A stretch of DNA of 64,000 nt from Pelobates cultripes. Lineage: Eukaryota; Chordata; Amphibia; Anura; Pelobatidae. Positions 34,550-44,301 of this stretch are shown in pieces. Made by a program: the position numbers and the translations under genes. Numbering within the stretch: position 1 is the stretch's first letter; each line of letters opens with the position of its first letter. The notes under the pieces were generated by a model. It was given only the letters and a program-made list of their open reading frames with translations, was not told the origin of the DNA and made no database searches. Location of the stretch: positions 262,947,449 through 263,011,448 of the forward strand of contig OW240916.1 in assembly GCA_933207985.1 (NCBI GenBank), in the 5' to 3' direction.

Positions 34550-35514
34550 AATACAAAAAACAAACAAGAAATTGATGCCATTAGTCTCAGTGCATACAAA
34601 GCTCCGAGATCAGCTGCATCCCCTGGATATATATGTAGTAATATAGTTATTACTGTATATTGGCATAAAAAAATTATAATCTTATATAATTGACACCTAA
34701 ACATAATAAATAAAACAAAGTATATACAAGTGATACATATGCCAATATGCAAGCCAAAAATAGACACCATGTAGGGAAACAATCCAAATCCATATAAAGG
34801 TGTGATACCCAATCCTAAATATCAGCTTTATTAACAGGTGTATATGCTACATAGGAGGGGATCTATCCCAAACCAATTCCCTAGCACTGGGCTATTTTCA
34901 GATTAACTCTAAATACTGCTCTGCCTTATCTTATAAAAATCTGTACTGTGCTAGTAATAAGAGACACATCTTGTGCATAGTAAAGTGCATCAATGGACTC
35001 AGTACATTTGTAGTTTATTTGATTGTTTTTATTGCTCCTGAGGAAGTCTAAGTCTTTTAGACGAAACGCGTAGAGCTGTTTTGATTTTATTTTATTTTAT
35101 TTGATCTGCCATCTCTGTATTTGCAACCTCTGATTACCATCTTACAAAGGAGACATTTACTTGATGGGCATTTTTATCTACAACTTGTGTAAGTGCTTCC
35201 AATAAAATGTAATTCTTTTTTACCATACAATTCTATACTATGTTCGGTTTTTCTTCATTTTGAGGCATTAACCATCTCCTCACAAGACTTCTTGACAAGA
35301 CCAAAGAAAATCTAGATGGGCTTGATTTTCATCACAATTTCGTGAGTGCAATATCACCTTAGGGTACCATCTACTAAACGGTGTTTCCCTATGATCGTTT
35401 CCCTTCTTGTTATTTTCATCTAGGTGTATCTTATATCTTGTAGACCTGTCACTATCCCATCTTTTGGGTTAAGTGTATGGGTATATACCTATATTCTTAT
35501 TTTCGTTCTTTTTT
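34550..35514 (+). mobile_element. Retroposon-like unit with 16-bp target duplication
   Basis: The 16-nt sequence TACACTTCGGAGTTAA is identical at 34534-34549 and 35515-35530. A duplication of this length fits LINE-driven insertion. The 965-bp interior has no open frame of note and carries CTCCTGAGGAAGTCTAAGTC followed by GACGAAACGCGTAGAGC (about 35036-35076). The left edge is A-rich and the right edge T-rich (GTTCTTTTTTT), so the insert may lie in inverted orientation or may not end in a simple poly(A). Confidence 0.65.
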
Positions 35515-36310
35515 TACACTTCGGAGTTAAGAATGAACAAGCAATTTTCATGCTAAATAGTACTGAGTTGAGGAGAACATGAGTGGGATTTTGTCATTGT
35601 CATGCCTTAAAATGGGCATTAATTCTCAGAATGAAAATATAATTTTGCCTCTTTATAAATCAATTGTGAGACCTCACCTTGAATATGCTGTGCAATTTTG
35701 GTCACCTGTTCTAAAAGCATGTTATAGCACTAGAAAAATTGCAGAATGGGGCTAACAATGAACAAGGGTAATTGAAGATTTACGTTATGAAGAAAGGCTT
35801 CATAAGCCAAAATCTGTGTAGCTTAGAAAAATGGTACCTGAAGGCGGATACGATAACATTATACAAATATGTTTGTGGCCAATACAAACCATTGTTATTA
35901 AATCTATTAGTTAAAAGGACTATATATAGAGCTATATATAGGGGACACAAAGTCACTCATTTAGGTTAAAAATAAAAGGCAATTTAGTCTAAAGCAAGGA
36001 AAGAGTTCTGTACAGTAAGAACAATAAAAATATGGAATGCATGCCTTTAAACAGAAACTGGATGAAGTATAACAAACACATCATATTTGGGAATATTATC
36101 TTTAATATGCTGGGTAACAGCTTTTTGATTCACCCCATTCTGGGGTGAAGAAGGATTTATTTTCCAAGTTTGTTGCAAAATTTGAAAGCACTTCAAAATG
36201 CTTTTTGTTTGCCTTCTTTTGAATCAACAGCAGAAAGAGATGTAAGAAAGGCTGGACTTATTGGATGCAAGTCTTTTTTAGCCTTTGTGACTATGCCACA
36301 AATAATAATC

Positions 36311-36844
36311 AGTGTGTGTTATAAAGATCATGCGGACTGTCTAATCTCGCCCTGGCTACTTGCAAAAACCTTCAGTGACATCATACACATATTAACAACA
36401 GTCTGGAAGCCTGGTTAATCCCAGGTACTGCTGTCTCCACGTAAATAGTTAAGTGGTCCAGTCCAGACCAAGAAAGACCCACAAAGTACACTACTAGCAA
36501 AGGCTCTGCATAAGTTCTGCCTCCTGACTTACTCCTTCAGTACTCTGACAAAGACATCCCAATGCACTCCCTGCTATCCACTGCTGTCCACTATCTCTGC
36601 ATGCTGCTGGCCCAGGAGCAATTGCCCTCTGCTCCTCCTGAGGCCCTTAGATGGGAGTTGATCTTATAATAGGGTACTTAACCAAAATCTTGTCTGCTCT
36701 GTATGGAACAATGAATGAGAATGGCAATCCCTATTTCATAGAGTGAGAGAGATTAGGAATTTACATGCAGTTTATCAGTACGCATTCTCATCTATTAAAT
36801 ATGACTCATAAAGCCAGCAGTAACACAGGTTATTCCACCATGAT
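36311..36844. other. Non-coding spacer
   Basis: I see no gene. The sequence is less AT-rich than its neighbours, with no motif or repeat I can name. Confidence 0.3.
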
Positions 36845-37040
36845 TAGGAACTGGTTAGTTTCATCTTAACCAGCAAATGCATCAGGCTAAATTTTACAGA
36901 TTGTAAGGTCATTTGAGCAGGGCCTTCTTCACTTCTTGTCTATGTTAATATTTTGCATGTTGTTTGCTTATTGTTAAATATCCCCTTTCTATAATTGTAG
37001 AGCTCTGTGGGTTGAATATGTTGGTGCTATATAAGGGCTA

Positions 37041-37085
<45 letters not shown>
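36845..37085 (+). repeat. TAA-tailed interspersed repeat
   Basis: The unit includes GATTGTAAGGTCATTTGAGC, AGGGCCTTCTTCAC, then GTAGAGCTCTGTGGGTTGAA, GTTGGTGCTATATAAGGGC and about 14 TAA units (37040-37085). This is the fullest of three copies (others 15832 and 30549, both minus). The 3' end with a trinucleotide tail suggests a SINE or LINE-derived retroposon; no polymerase III boxes are recognised. Confidence 0.75.
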
Positions 37086-38767
37086 GATTGGCAATATATT
37101 TATTTCTCTTATGTGAATAACAATGTCACAGAAGGTACCAGGTTAGTTAACTTAAAAAGATCTGTCTCTCCTAAAATATATAGAGACTTAATTAGGGCAA
37201 CATGTGCATGTAAATGTGATACAATTAAAGAATTGCAATGGTGTGTTACTCTGTGAGTAATTGGTCCTGGGAAAGGGATCCTTTGAAGTAGAACTGCGTT
37301 ATTAAAAAGTTTGTGTTGCCTTGTATACATCATCATTTATTCTATTTTTCCATAACGTATTTACCATTACAGAATTTGTCATCTTTTTACAAAAACCACA
37401 GCCTGACATATTTTTCCTGTAGAGAATAAGGTCTCTCCGTAAAAATATTTTGGAAACCTTTGATGTCGGAATTACATATATCTCTAGGATTTTACTATAA
37501 AAAAGTCTTGGTTTTAAAAACATATATACTATAGCTAGAAAAGAGTTAAAATCAAAAGTATTTTTACATACTATAGGTCGGCGGAACAAAACTTTTCTTC
37601 CCTCTGGAAATATAAATAATATATAACAGATGGTACACTTATCAATGATTCTCCCAAAGTATTTATTGAGAGTTTAGTAAAAGAATTTTAATGAATCCTT
37701 TAATTTAATAGAAAAATAAATGACGAGTTGTTAGGTTTCGGGGGCAAACATACACTGATGATATAGATAATATCTGCTTATGTACACTATCTTTAATAGG
37801 GTACATTACTTCGATCTAGATAGTAATGTACTTTATTTCTGTTCCTCCGGGCAGGATGCATTGAGAACCAAGAGAAACTGTACAGCGTTAAAAATGAATG
37901 GGTAAAATACCTTCCAGTAAAACACCTGGTGTGTACAGATTACATTTCCACAGTGTAACACACACAGAGGCCTCTTTTCCAATATCTGCTCTTTTGTCTC
38001 CCTGCTTCTTTGTGGCTTTGCACTGGAGGTAAAGCTAATGACTTCAGGTATAAATATTTCAAAGGAAAGTTTGAAACCAAAGAAAGAGCAATTGAGAATG
38101 AAGAATAGAAATTCAAGTAAATTGTTATGAATCTGGTCATGAATACAAGCAAGCAGGCAATCTTTTTTCTTGGCCATGAAAATTTGAACAGGAACATAAA
38201 ATAAAAAAACACATTGATTTCTACCTTAAACGTGATTAATAGATACTGTGACAAAGAAACTATATTGTTCCATGCTCTCTAGAGTGGTGGTTTCTGTAAA
38301 CATGTAAAAGAGAAAGCCGAAGAACCTATTGATGTATATTATTTTGAAAAGCAGCTACTATATATTAAAGAACGCACAAGTGGTACTGCCATATTTTCAG
38401 TCTGGTGCACAGACATATCATAACATTACAGTACATCTTCGTAATACATCCTCAAACTAAAAACTGTACTGCTTTCATTAGTTTGAATAAAACAAAAAAA
38501 TAACTATATGCTTTAGTTTCAGGAACTTCTAAATTAGGGTTCTGTAGAAGCAATAGCTATTCCTAGCTGAATATTCTAAAGATAAGAATAGGCACTTTCT
38601 ATAAAAGAGATAGGCTTTCATTAAAGCAAATGTAAAATGCAAGGCAAGGCAAGGGCATGGTTACCTAGAAAAACAGTGGTTATCCATAATATCCCTTGTT
38701 TCATGATATTCAATCTAATACTTACTCATCTACACTGTAAAGATAAGTCACTATTTAATTCCAAAGG
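37086..38767. other. AT-rich non-coding stretch
   Basis: Several short open frames (for example 37833-38177 minus) show no motifs, and codon use looks random. I see no RNA gene. Confidence 0.35.
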
Positions 38768-38907
38768 CAGTAAAAGGCAACCTTTGGCAACCCAGATGTT
38801 GAGGTCTGCATCTCCCATAATGGTCTTTCAGCCATGATCCTGGCAAAGCATCAGGGGAGATGTATTTAGTCCACAACATCTGAAGTACCAAAGGTTGACT
38901 AGCCCCG
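38768..38907. mobile_element. Palindromic hAT MITE
   Basis: The left part reads AGGCAACCTTTGGCA and CCAGATGTTG; the right part reads CAACATCTGAAGTACC and AAAGGTTGACTAGCCCC. This matches the class whose ends read CAGGGGTAGGCAACCTTTGG. The centre pairs as GCATCTCCC / GGGAGATG. The flanks TCCAAAGG and TCCTAAGA agree at 6 of 8 bases, so the duplication is old and the edges are approximate. Confidence 0.75.
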
Positions 38908-38915
38908 TCCTAAGA

Positions 38916-39395
38916 CATAACCTGTAACGGCTGAGGTTTTCACATCACTCGTCCAGCCAGTCATAATGCAGAGAAGGACATTTCCTTGAATGTCTGGGAT
39001 GGCCTCAGTCATAACAGCTACTGGATTCCTTAGGCAATACAAATATTTAGGCATTTATCTTTGTATAGATTTAATCAGTGTTATGTACAGCTCATTTCAA
39101 TATGGTGTGTAAATGTAATGTAAAGGACATTTCTTTTTATTCATAAGAGAAATCAAATCACAGCCCTATTAAAACATGTCAATCTAAACTTTCACTTACA
39201 AGAGTACTACATTTCTTTCTCTAGTGATAATGTGGTGTTTACATAGGCAGTCATATTATTTTCTCTCTTTAACCAGATCATAAACTCATCAAAACTGACA
39301 TCAAAAGTACACTAGGGACCTAATGGAGGGAAAGGAAGGCCACTATCAACTAATTGTGTAGCATATAAATAGTGATTGAGACATGTATAGTGAAC
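38916..39395. other. AT-rich spacer
   Basis: I see no gene or recognisable repeat here. Confidence 0.35.
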
Positions 39396-39403
39396 GTCTA
39401 AAG

Positions 39404-40473
39404 CAGCGTTTCCCAACTGGTGTTCCGCTGAACACTAAGGTTCCGCGTAACACTAATTGGGGTTCCGCGTAACACTAATTGGAGTTCCGCAAAAAAAATG
39501 TCAAAATAAAATGGCTGTGGGCGGTGAAGGAGCAGTGGGCAGTGATCTCCCTGCTCAGCTCCCTCGCACGCACATCAGTGGTGCTGGAGCCGGTATATGA
39601 CATCACTCTGGCTCCGGCATCACTAAGAGGTGCAAGGGAGATGAGCAGGGAGATCACTGCTCACTTGCTGCCAGCACGCCAGCCACTTAGAAGCCCTACT
39701 GGACCCCATGGACTGCTCGCCAGCTACCCAGCAGCCCCACTGGACCACAGGGACTCCATGCCAGCCGCCCAGCAGCCCCACTGGACTACAGGGACTCCAT
39801 TCCAGCACTCCTAAAGGTAGGGAGGCTGGGTGGAGTAAAATGTGTCAGTGTGTGTGTATATCTGTGTGTCAGATATACACACACACACAGATACACACTG
39901 AAACAGAGATACACACACCGGCTCATACAAACACAGATACACACACTTTGAAACATAGATACACACACCTTGACACACAGATAGATACATGCATACACAC
40001 ACACAGATACACACTGTGTGTCAAGGTGTGTCTGTCAGTGTGTGTATCTGTGTGCCACTATCTGCCAGTGTGTATCTATGTGTCAGATTCATACACACTG
40101 GCACATACAAACACAGATACACACACCTTGATACAGACACATACAAACCCAGATACACACTCTTTGACACACAGATACACACACCTTGGCACACAGATAC
40201 ATACACACACACGGATACACACTGTGTGTCAAGGTGTGTGTATCTGTGTGTCAGTGTGTATCTGTGTGTCACTATGTGCCAGTGGGTGTTTGTGTGTATC
40301 TGTGTGTCAGATATACAACTGGCACATACAAGCAAAGATATACACATCTTGACACACACCTGCACATACATAAAAACGGCGCAATTGTAAAAAACAATTT
40401 GGGGGGGGGGGTTCCACGATCTTGATACACTATGTCAAAGGGTTCCACGGGAAAAATTAATTGGGAACCCCAG
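39404..40473. mobile_element. Non-autonomous hAT with TG/CA-rich core
   Basis: The ends are CAGCGTTTCCCAACTGG and TTGGGAACCCCAG, with flanks GTCTAAAG (39396-39403) and GTATAAAG (40474-40481), a 7 of 8 match. Subterminal GGTTCCGCGTAACACTAATT occurs twice near the left end, and GGTTCCACG twice near the right. The inside has a GC-richer segment (39530-39830) with AGCAGCCCCACTGGAC repeats, then long ACACAGATACAC / GTGTATCTGTGTG tracts. No transposase. Open frames on both strands across 39708-40484 are repeat translation. Confidence 0.85.
39838..40375. repeat. ACACAGATACAC / GTGTATCTGTGTGTCAG tandem and inverted tracts
   Basis: Blocks of CACACAGATACACAC alternate with their complement GTGTGTATCTGTGTGTCAGT, so the stretch is both tandem and inverted (for example around 39870, 40015 and 40230). 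It is entirely inside the hAT element. Confidence 0.9.
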
Positions 40474-40481
40474 GTATAAAG

Positions 40482-40849
40482 CATCTTGTTTCAGAAACAT
40501 ACCATGAACATAACAAGTATGCATGCGTATGCATGCACAAGGGTCCCTCATGTGGACATCCTAATGCATAGCTAAATTGTATTTCCTCTTCCACATTTTG
40601 GCCCTTACATGCAATTACCTTATTTTTTGGCTGTTGACAAAAATCCTGATAATCAATTATCTTTGTATACACCTAGTTATCAGTAAATAAAAATGTGTTG
40701 TATACATATGAAACAATCTATCTAAATCCTCGCTACTTCATATAGATTGTTCTACAACTACTACAACTACTCTCTGCGTTTTAAGCCAATGTTATATCAA
40801 AGAACAAAATTTGTCATCTAAACCAACTGAGCTTTAACAGTAACCTTTT
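40482..40849. other. AT-rich spacer
   Basis: I see no gene or recognisable repeat here. Confidence 0.35.
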
Positions 40850-41300
40850 TATGGAACTGTATCAAATGCCTTAGCAAAATCTAAATAACTATATCCACTG
40901 CAATACCCAGTTTATATTTCTCCTAACTACTTGTTAGTTTGGCGTGATCTGTCTTTCATCAAACCATGATGCTTCTTACCCATTATATCTTTATTCAGAA
41001 TAAATTATTGAATATTACCCTTTGGCAGCCCTTCAAATAATAAGCTCACAGGTCTGTAGTTTCCAGGCTAAGCCTTTGAACCATTTTTAAATATAGGCAC
41101 CACATCTGCTTTTCTTAATTGGCAGGATTCCTAATAAAAAAAAAAATCCAGACAGATTAAAAACAGTGGTATTGAAATTTCTACTCTAAACTCCCTAATT
41201 ACTTCTGGGGAATACCGTGTGGCCTCTGGGCTTTTTTAACATTACCTTTATTTAATTGTTGTTACACTTTATCCTGTGTTAACCTATTAGTTGCTTGTTG
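40850..41300 (-). pseudogene. CR1-clade reverse transcriptase fragment
   Basis: On the minus strand, reading from about 41160 downwards with frame changes: ADVVPIFKNGS-like sequence, then LKGCQRVIFN, KHHGLMKDRS and GYSYLDFAKAFDTV at about 40900-40858. The last is the palm A motif with its catalytic Asp. The YADD block and the rest are absent. It is old and full of stops, and separate from the copies at 19 kb and 30-36 kb. Confidence 0.75.
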
Positions 41301-43255
41301 TAAGGCTTTTGTAAACAGAATTTGCAAATCTATAGCCATAAATGCTGCTATATATGGAAAGTGGTCATGATGGTAGGAGTCTCTCTATGCAACATTTCAT
41401 CTTGAAACACAGCACATACTGAGATATTTGCTCTTTTGTGCTGTGAACTAGTTACACACATGACTTTGATAGCCTGGAACGCTGTTCCCTCATTCTGGCA
41501 ATGAACGTAATTAGCCTCTCCCTTGCAGGGGAAGTATTTATCTCCCATCTCTCCTTTTTTCACTGAAGCCCTCCCTGCCACCATGTAGCCTCCATCATTT
41601 TTAAAATTATTTTCCCAGTCTCCTTCCTTCTCTCCCCACTCACTTCCTTCACTGACTTAGTGTGTGCACATTTGCACAGAGCCAATTAAACGGTGAATTC
41701 AAAGTCTGGGAAGTCTGGGAAGTCTGGGAAGTGCTGAGCATCGTGAATTTCAACCAGCAGTATATTTCAGGTTTATGTTAGCTTAATTTCATATTTATTT
41801 TAACGTTTATGGTGGGGAGGAGGGAAATACACTATAAAGTCCAATAAGGGCTTTGAGAAACTCATTAACATACCAATCAAATATCCCTATGGACCAACAC
41901 TTTCACTCTTAATCTGTTTTGACCTTGATATATTTAAAATACTTTTTGAGGATGCTCCTGCTGCCTTTGGCTATGAGCTTTTCAATTTCTAGTTTAGCTC
42001 ATCTAATCGTCCCATTACCACCTGATATAAAAGTTTGAATGCATTTTTCTTATGTTTATTTCTTGACTAACCCTTTTACTGAGCCACATTGGTTTTAATT
42101 TGCTTGTTTTATATTTGTTCCCCAATGGTGTATATATTGAGAAATTTACGTCAATAGACTTTTAGTAAAGACATCCCATTTATCACCTGTGCTTTTGCCA
42201 ATGAATAGTTCCTGCAAGTTAATAAGTGTTGCGTTATCTTATTGAAATTAGCCTTTTTAAAATTAAGAGTTTTTGTGAAGCCTATATAAATTAGATTTTC
42301 ATTGTTTCATTGTTTGATTTATGAGGTTTCACCTCTGTACATTTTGAGCAATGCAGTATATTGTTTTAGTTACTCACAATACTTTTATAATTTTGGAGTG
42401 GCATCACTGAACTATGAAAGAGCTAAATTCTATTCATGGAATTTAAAGGAAGTTAAAGAGGCCCAAATGTATACTAAAGATATACGTATACCCTTTTAGA
42501 ACATATGAAGCCTAAAGCCAAAGAGAAAAAATGAAGGTATGTAAGTATCACTATGTACTGCAGGAAGATAATATATTGAATCCCAAATGGAAGCTATTTA
42601 TGCCTAGAATTATTGGTAATGTGCCTTGATTGATAACATATTGAACATATTAACTTCCTAAACTTGTCATCTTTAACCTTAAAATGTAACAGAGGTATTT
42701 TTCCACCTACACAGCCACTTTCAAATTACACACAGAAGATAAATTCTGACAAAATGGATTTGTCAATGTCAGGCAGATCAAATGTGGCCACAGGGCATAG
42801 TACAGCCGCCATCTCTGCATTCACTTTAAATGAAGTGTGATCTACTCACAGTCTTTAGATGAAATACTAAACTCAGGCAAATTCTTTTAGTGGGAACTTT
42901 AATAGTTATATTTGTTCAGAATGCACTTCCTTTTGCTCAAAGATCTATCCATATGTCTATCTATGAATCTGTTGGTCTGCCTGTCTATCTTGTTGACCAT
43001 CAAGCAACCGTGGACCTATGATATAATATTTAGAAATAAATTATCTGTTCACAAACTTATAATACTAGATTGTACCATTTAAAAAAAAATATGTATCTTC
43101 TATTCTGCTGCCTAAGATTTTTGGACAAAGATGAACTCATATGGAAAGCATATATTATAACATGGCTAAAATACTAATATTAAACTATGACAGTTCTCTT
43201 TTACATATTTAAAGGAGAACGGTCACTTCTCTGGAATTTACACCATTGAACAAAA
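41301..43255. other. AT-rich non-coding stretch
   Basis: I see no gene. Three copies of GAAGTCTGGG occur at about 41708-41737. The T-rich part at 41960-42300 could be an older part of the same LINE group, but I cannot show that. Confidence 0.35.
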
Positions 43256-43844
43256 CATTGGAAACAATCTATAACTTGTGTTAACCTTTTTCTCATTAGA
43301 TGCTCTGTTTTGTATTTTTAAAATTAATATTAAACATTCAGCAAATAACATAATGCAGTGCAGACGAGGCAAAACCAGGGCAATCATTTCAAATGAAGAG
43401 GAGAAAGAGAAACAAAGTGCAGTAAGACTAAAGTGCAACTAGCTATCACAGTGGAACCAATCATGATACTTCCCCACAGTAAAAACCACAGCAAACAAAT
43501 AAAGTTAACAGCGCACAAAATGATGATAATAGTGTATTATATTTTGCTTAATCCATAAGTCTAATAACAAGCAACCATCTTAAAATGTGTATACATATGT
43601 GGTATAAAATATAATAAAAGCACACATATACCCCGCAAACATGAAGTTGGCACGCAACAGAACCGGAAGTGATGTATTGCACACTCATTGGAAATCACCG
43701 ACAACTTGTGTTAACCTTTATATTCATTAGATTTTCCATTTTCTTTTAAATTTATGTTAAACATTTAGCAAGTAACATATCCCAGTCCAGACAAGGCAAA
43801 GCCAGGACAAACTTTGCAAACAAAGAGGAGATATAGAAACATTG
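43256..43844 (+). repeat. Pair of diverged 159-bp direct repeats
   Basis: Copies at about 43256-43414 and 43685-43844 share, in order, CATTGGAAA, ACTTGTGTTAACCTTT, CATTAGAT, TTAAACATT(C/T)AGCAA, TAACATA, CCAG(G/T)(G/A)CAA and AAAGAGGAGA-like blocks, with roughly three quarters of bases matching by eye. The 270-bp middle is AT-rich with no coding frame. They could be ancient LTRs of a small element or a local duplication. Confidence 0.65.
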
Positions 43845-44125
43845 TTTTACTCCTCCTCTAACTGCCAGATGCAAAGTCTGTCTGTCACCTTAGTAGATAT
43901 CTAAATATGTCTGGCCCAATATATCCTCAACTTCTTGTTTTTTTAACATAATTTTTTATTAAACAAGTTTTTTACAACATAGTTTTAAAACAAAAATGCA
44001 ACAATTATAGAGCAACAAGATAAAAGAATGGAAGGGGAAAAAACAATATTGAGGGGAAAGGGGTTTTGCTGACAGAAATGGATCCTGATGTAGTCTTTAG
44101 GTGTCATAATCACTAGCTAACTATC
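43845..44125. other. AT-rich spacer
   Basis: No gene. An A/T-rich segment at 43935-44040 resembles a minus-strand retroposon tail but is not assignable. Confidence 0.3.
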
Positions 44126-44133
44126 TGTTAACA

Positions 44134-44293
44134 CAGTGACTCCCAAACCAGTCCTCAAAACACCCCTACCAGTCCAGGATTTAGGGATTAATAAAGGTAT
44201 TTTTAGAAGAAAAAAACCACATTTGACACAACTGAGTAATCCCTAAGTCCTGGACTGGTAGGCGTGCCTTAAGGACTGGTTTGGGAACCACTG
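44134..44293. mobile_element. Palindromic hAT MITE, 160 bp
   Basis: The ends CAGTGACTCCCAAACCAGTC and GACTGGTTTGGGAACCACTG are inverted repeats with hAT-type CAGTG termini. The flanks TGTTAACA (44126-44133) and TGTTAGCA (44294-44301) match at 7 of 8. Inner arms TACCAGTCCAGGATTTAGGG / CCTAAGTCCTGGACTGGTA extend the palindrome to nearly the whole element. It is non-coding. Confidence 0.93.
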
Positions 44294-44301
44294 TGTTAGC
44301 A

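Larger units (their letters stand above)
30260..36060 (+). pseudogene. CR1-clade ORF2 remnant, in five pieces
   Basis: Endonuclease-like text: DIDEKEQLLEQIGKATH, then frameshifted PRGIRFLNLLNKKL and LEEVPTKKVDSLD, and after an insertion LGNSDDNMVSFE-like sequence equivalent to the SDH region. Reverse transcriptase: VLQQLKKVNVNKAP and DGIHPQVLRDLSKCL, broken at the T2 insertion, then ADVVTIFKNGSLPRNYSSVT and YQHGFMKA. The KMQNCALR / KIVHFG-type sequence ends at the hAT insertion and resumes at 35525. C-terminal part: LPLYKSIVRPHLEYAVQFWS, then SLEKWYLKADTITLYKYVCG. Many stops; long dead. Confidence 0.8.
30240..36310 (+). mobile_element. CR1-clade LINE, the host of a nested insertion stack
   Basis: The LINE pieces are collinear on the plus strand: endonuclease (about 30270-30550 and 30790-30840), reverse transcriptase N-part (30960-31074), middle (31579-31887), then 35531-36060 and a 3' UTR to about 36310. 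They are separated by a TTA-tailed repeat, a T2-type MITE, a hAT-like element and a retroposon-like unit. Removing the insertions and one copy of each duplication rejoins LINE reading at every junction, so this was one LINE copy. Confidence 0.85.

Noticed and set aside
39708..40484. Long open frames on both strands with Cys/Val/His/Thr-rich proteins
   Set aside because: They translate ACACAGATACAC microsatellite tracts inside a hAT element; such repeats stay open in most frames.
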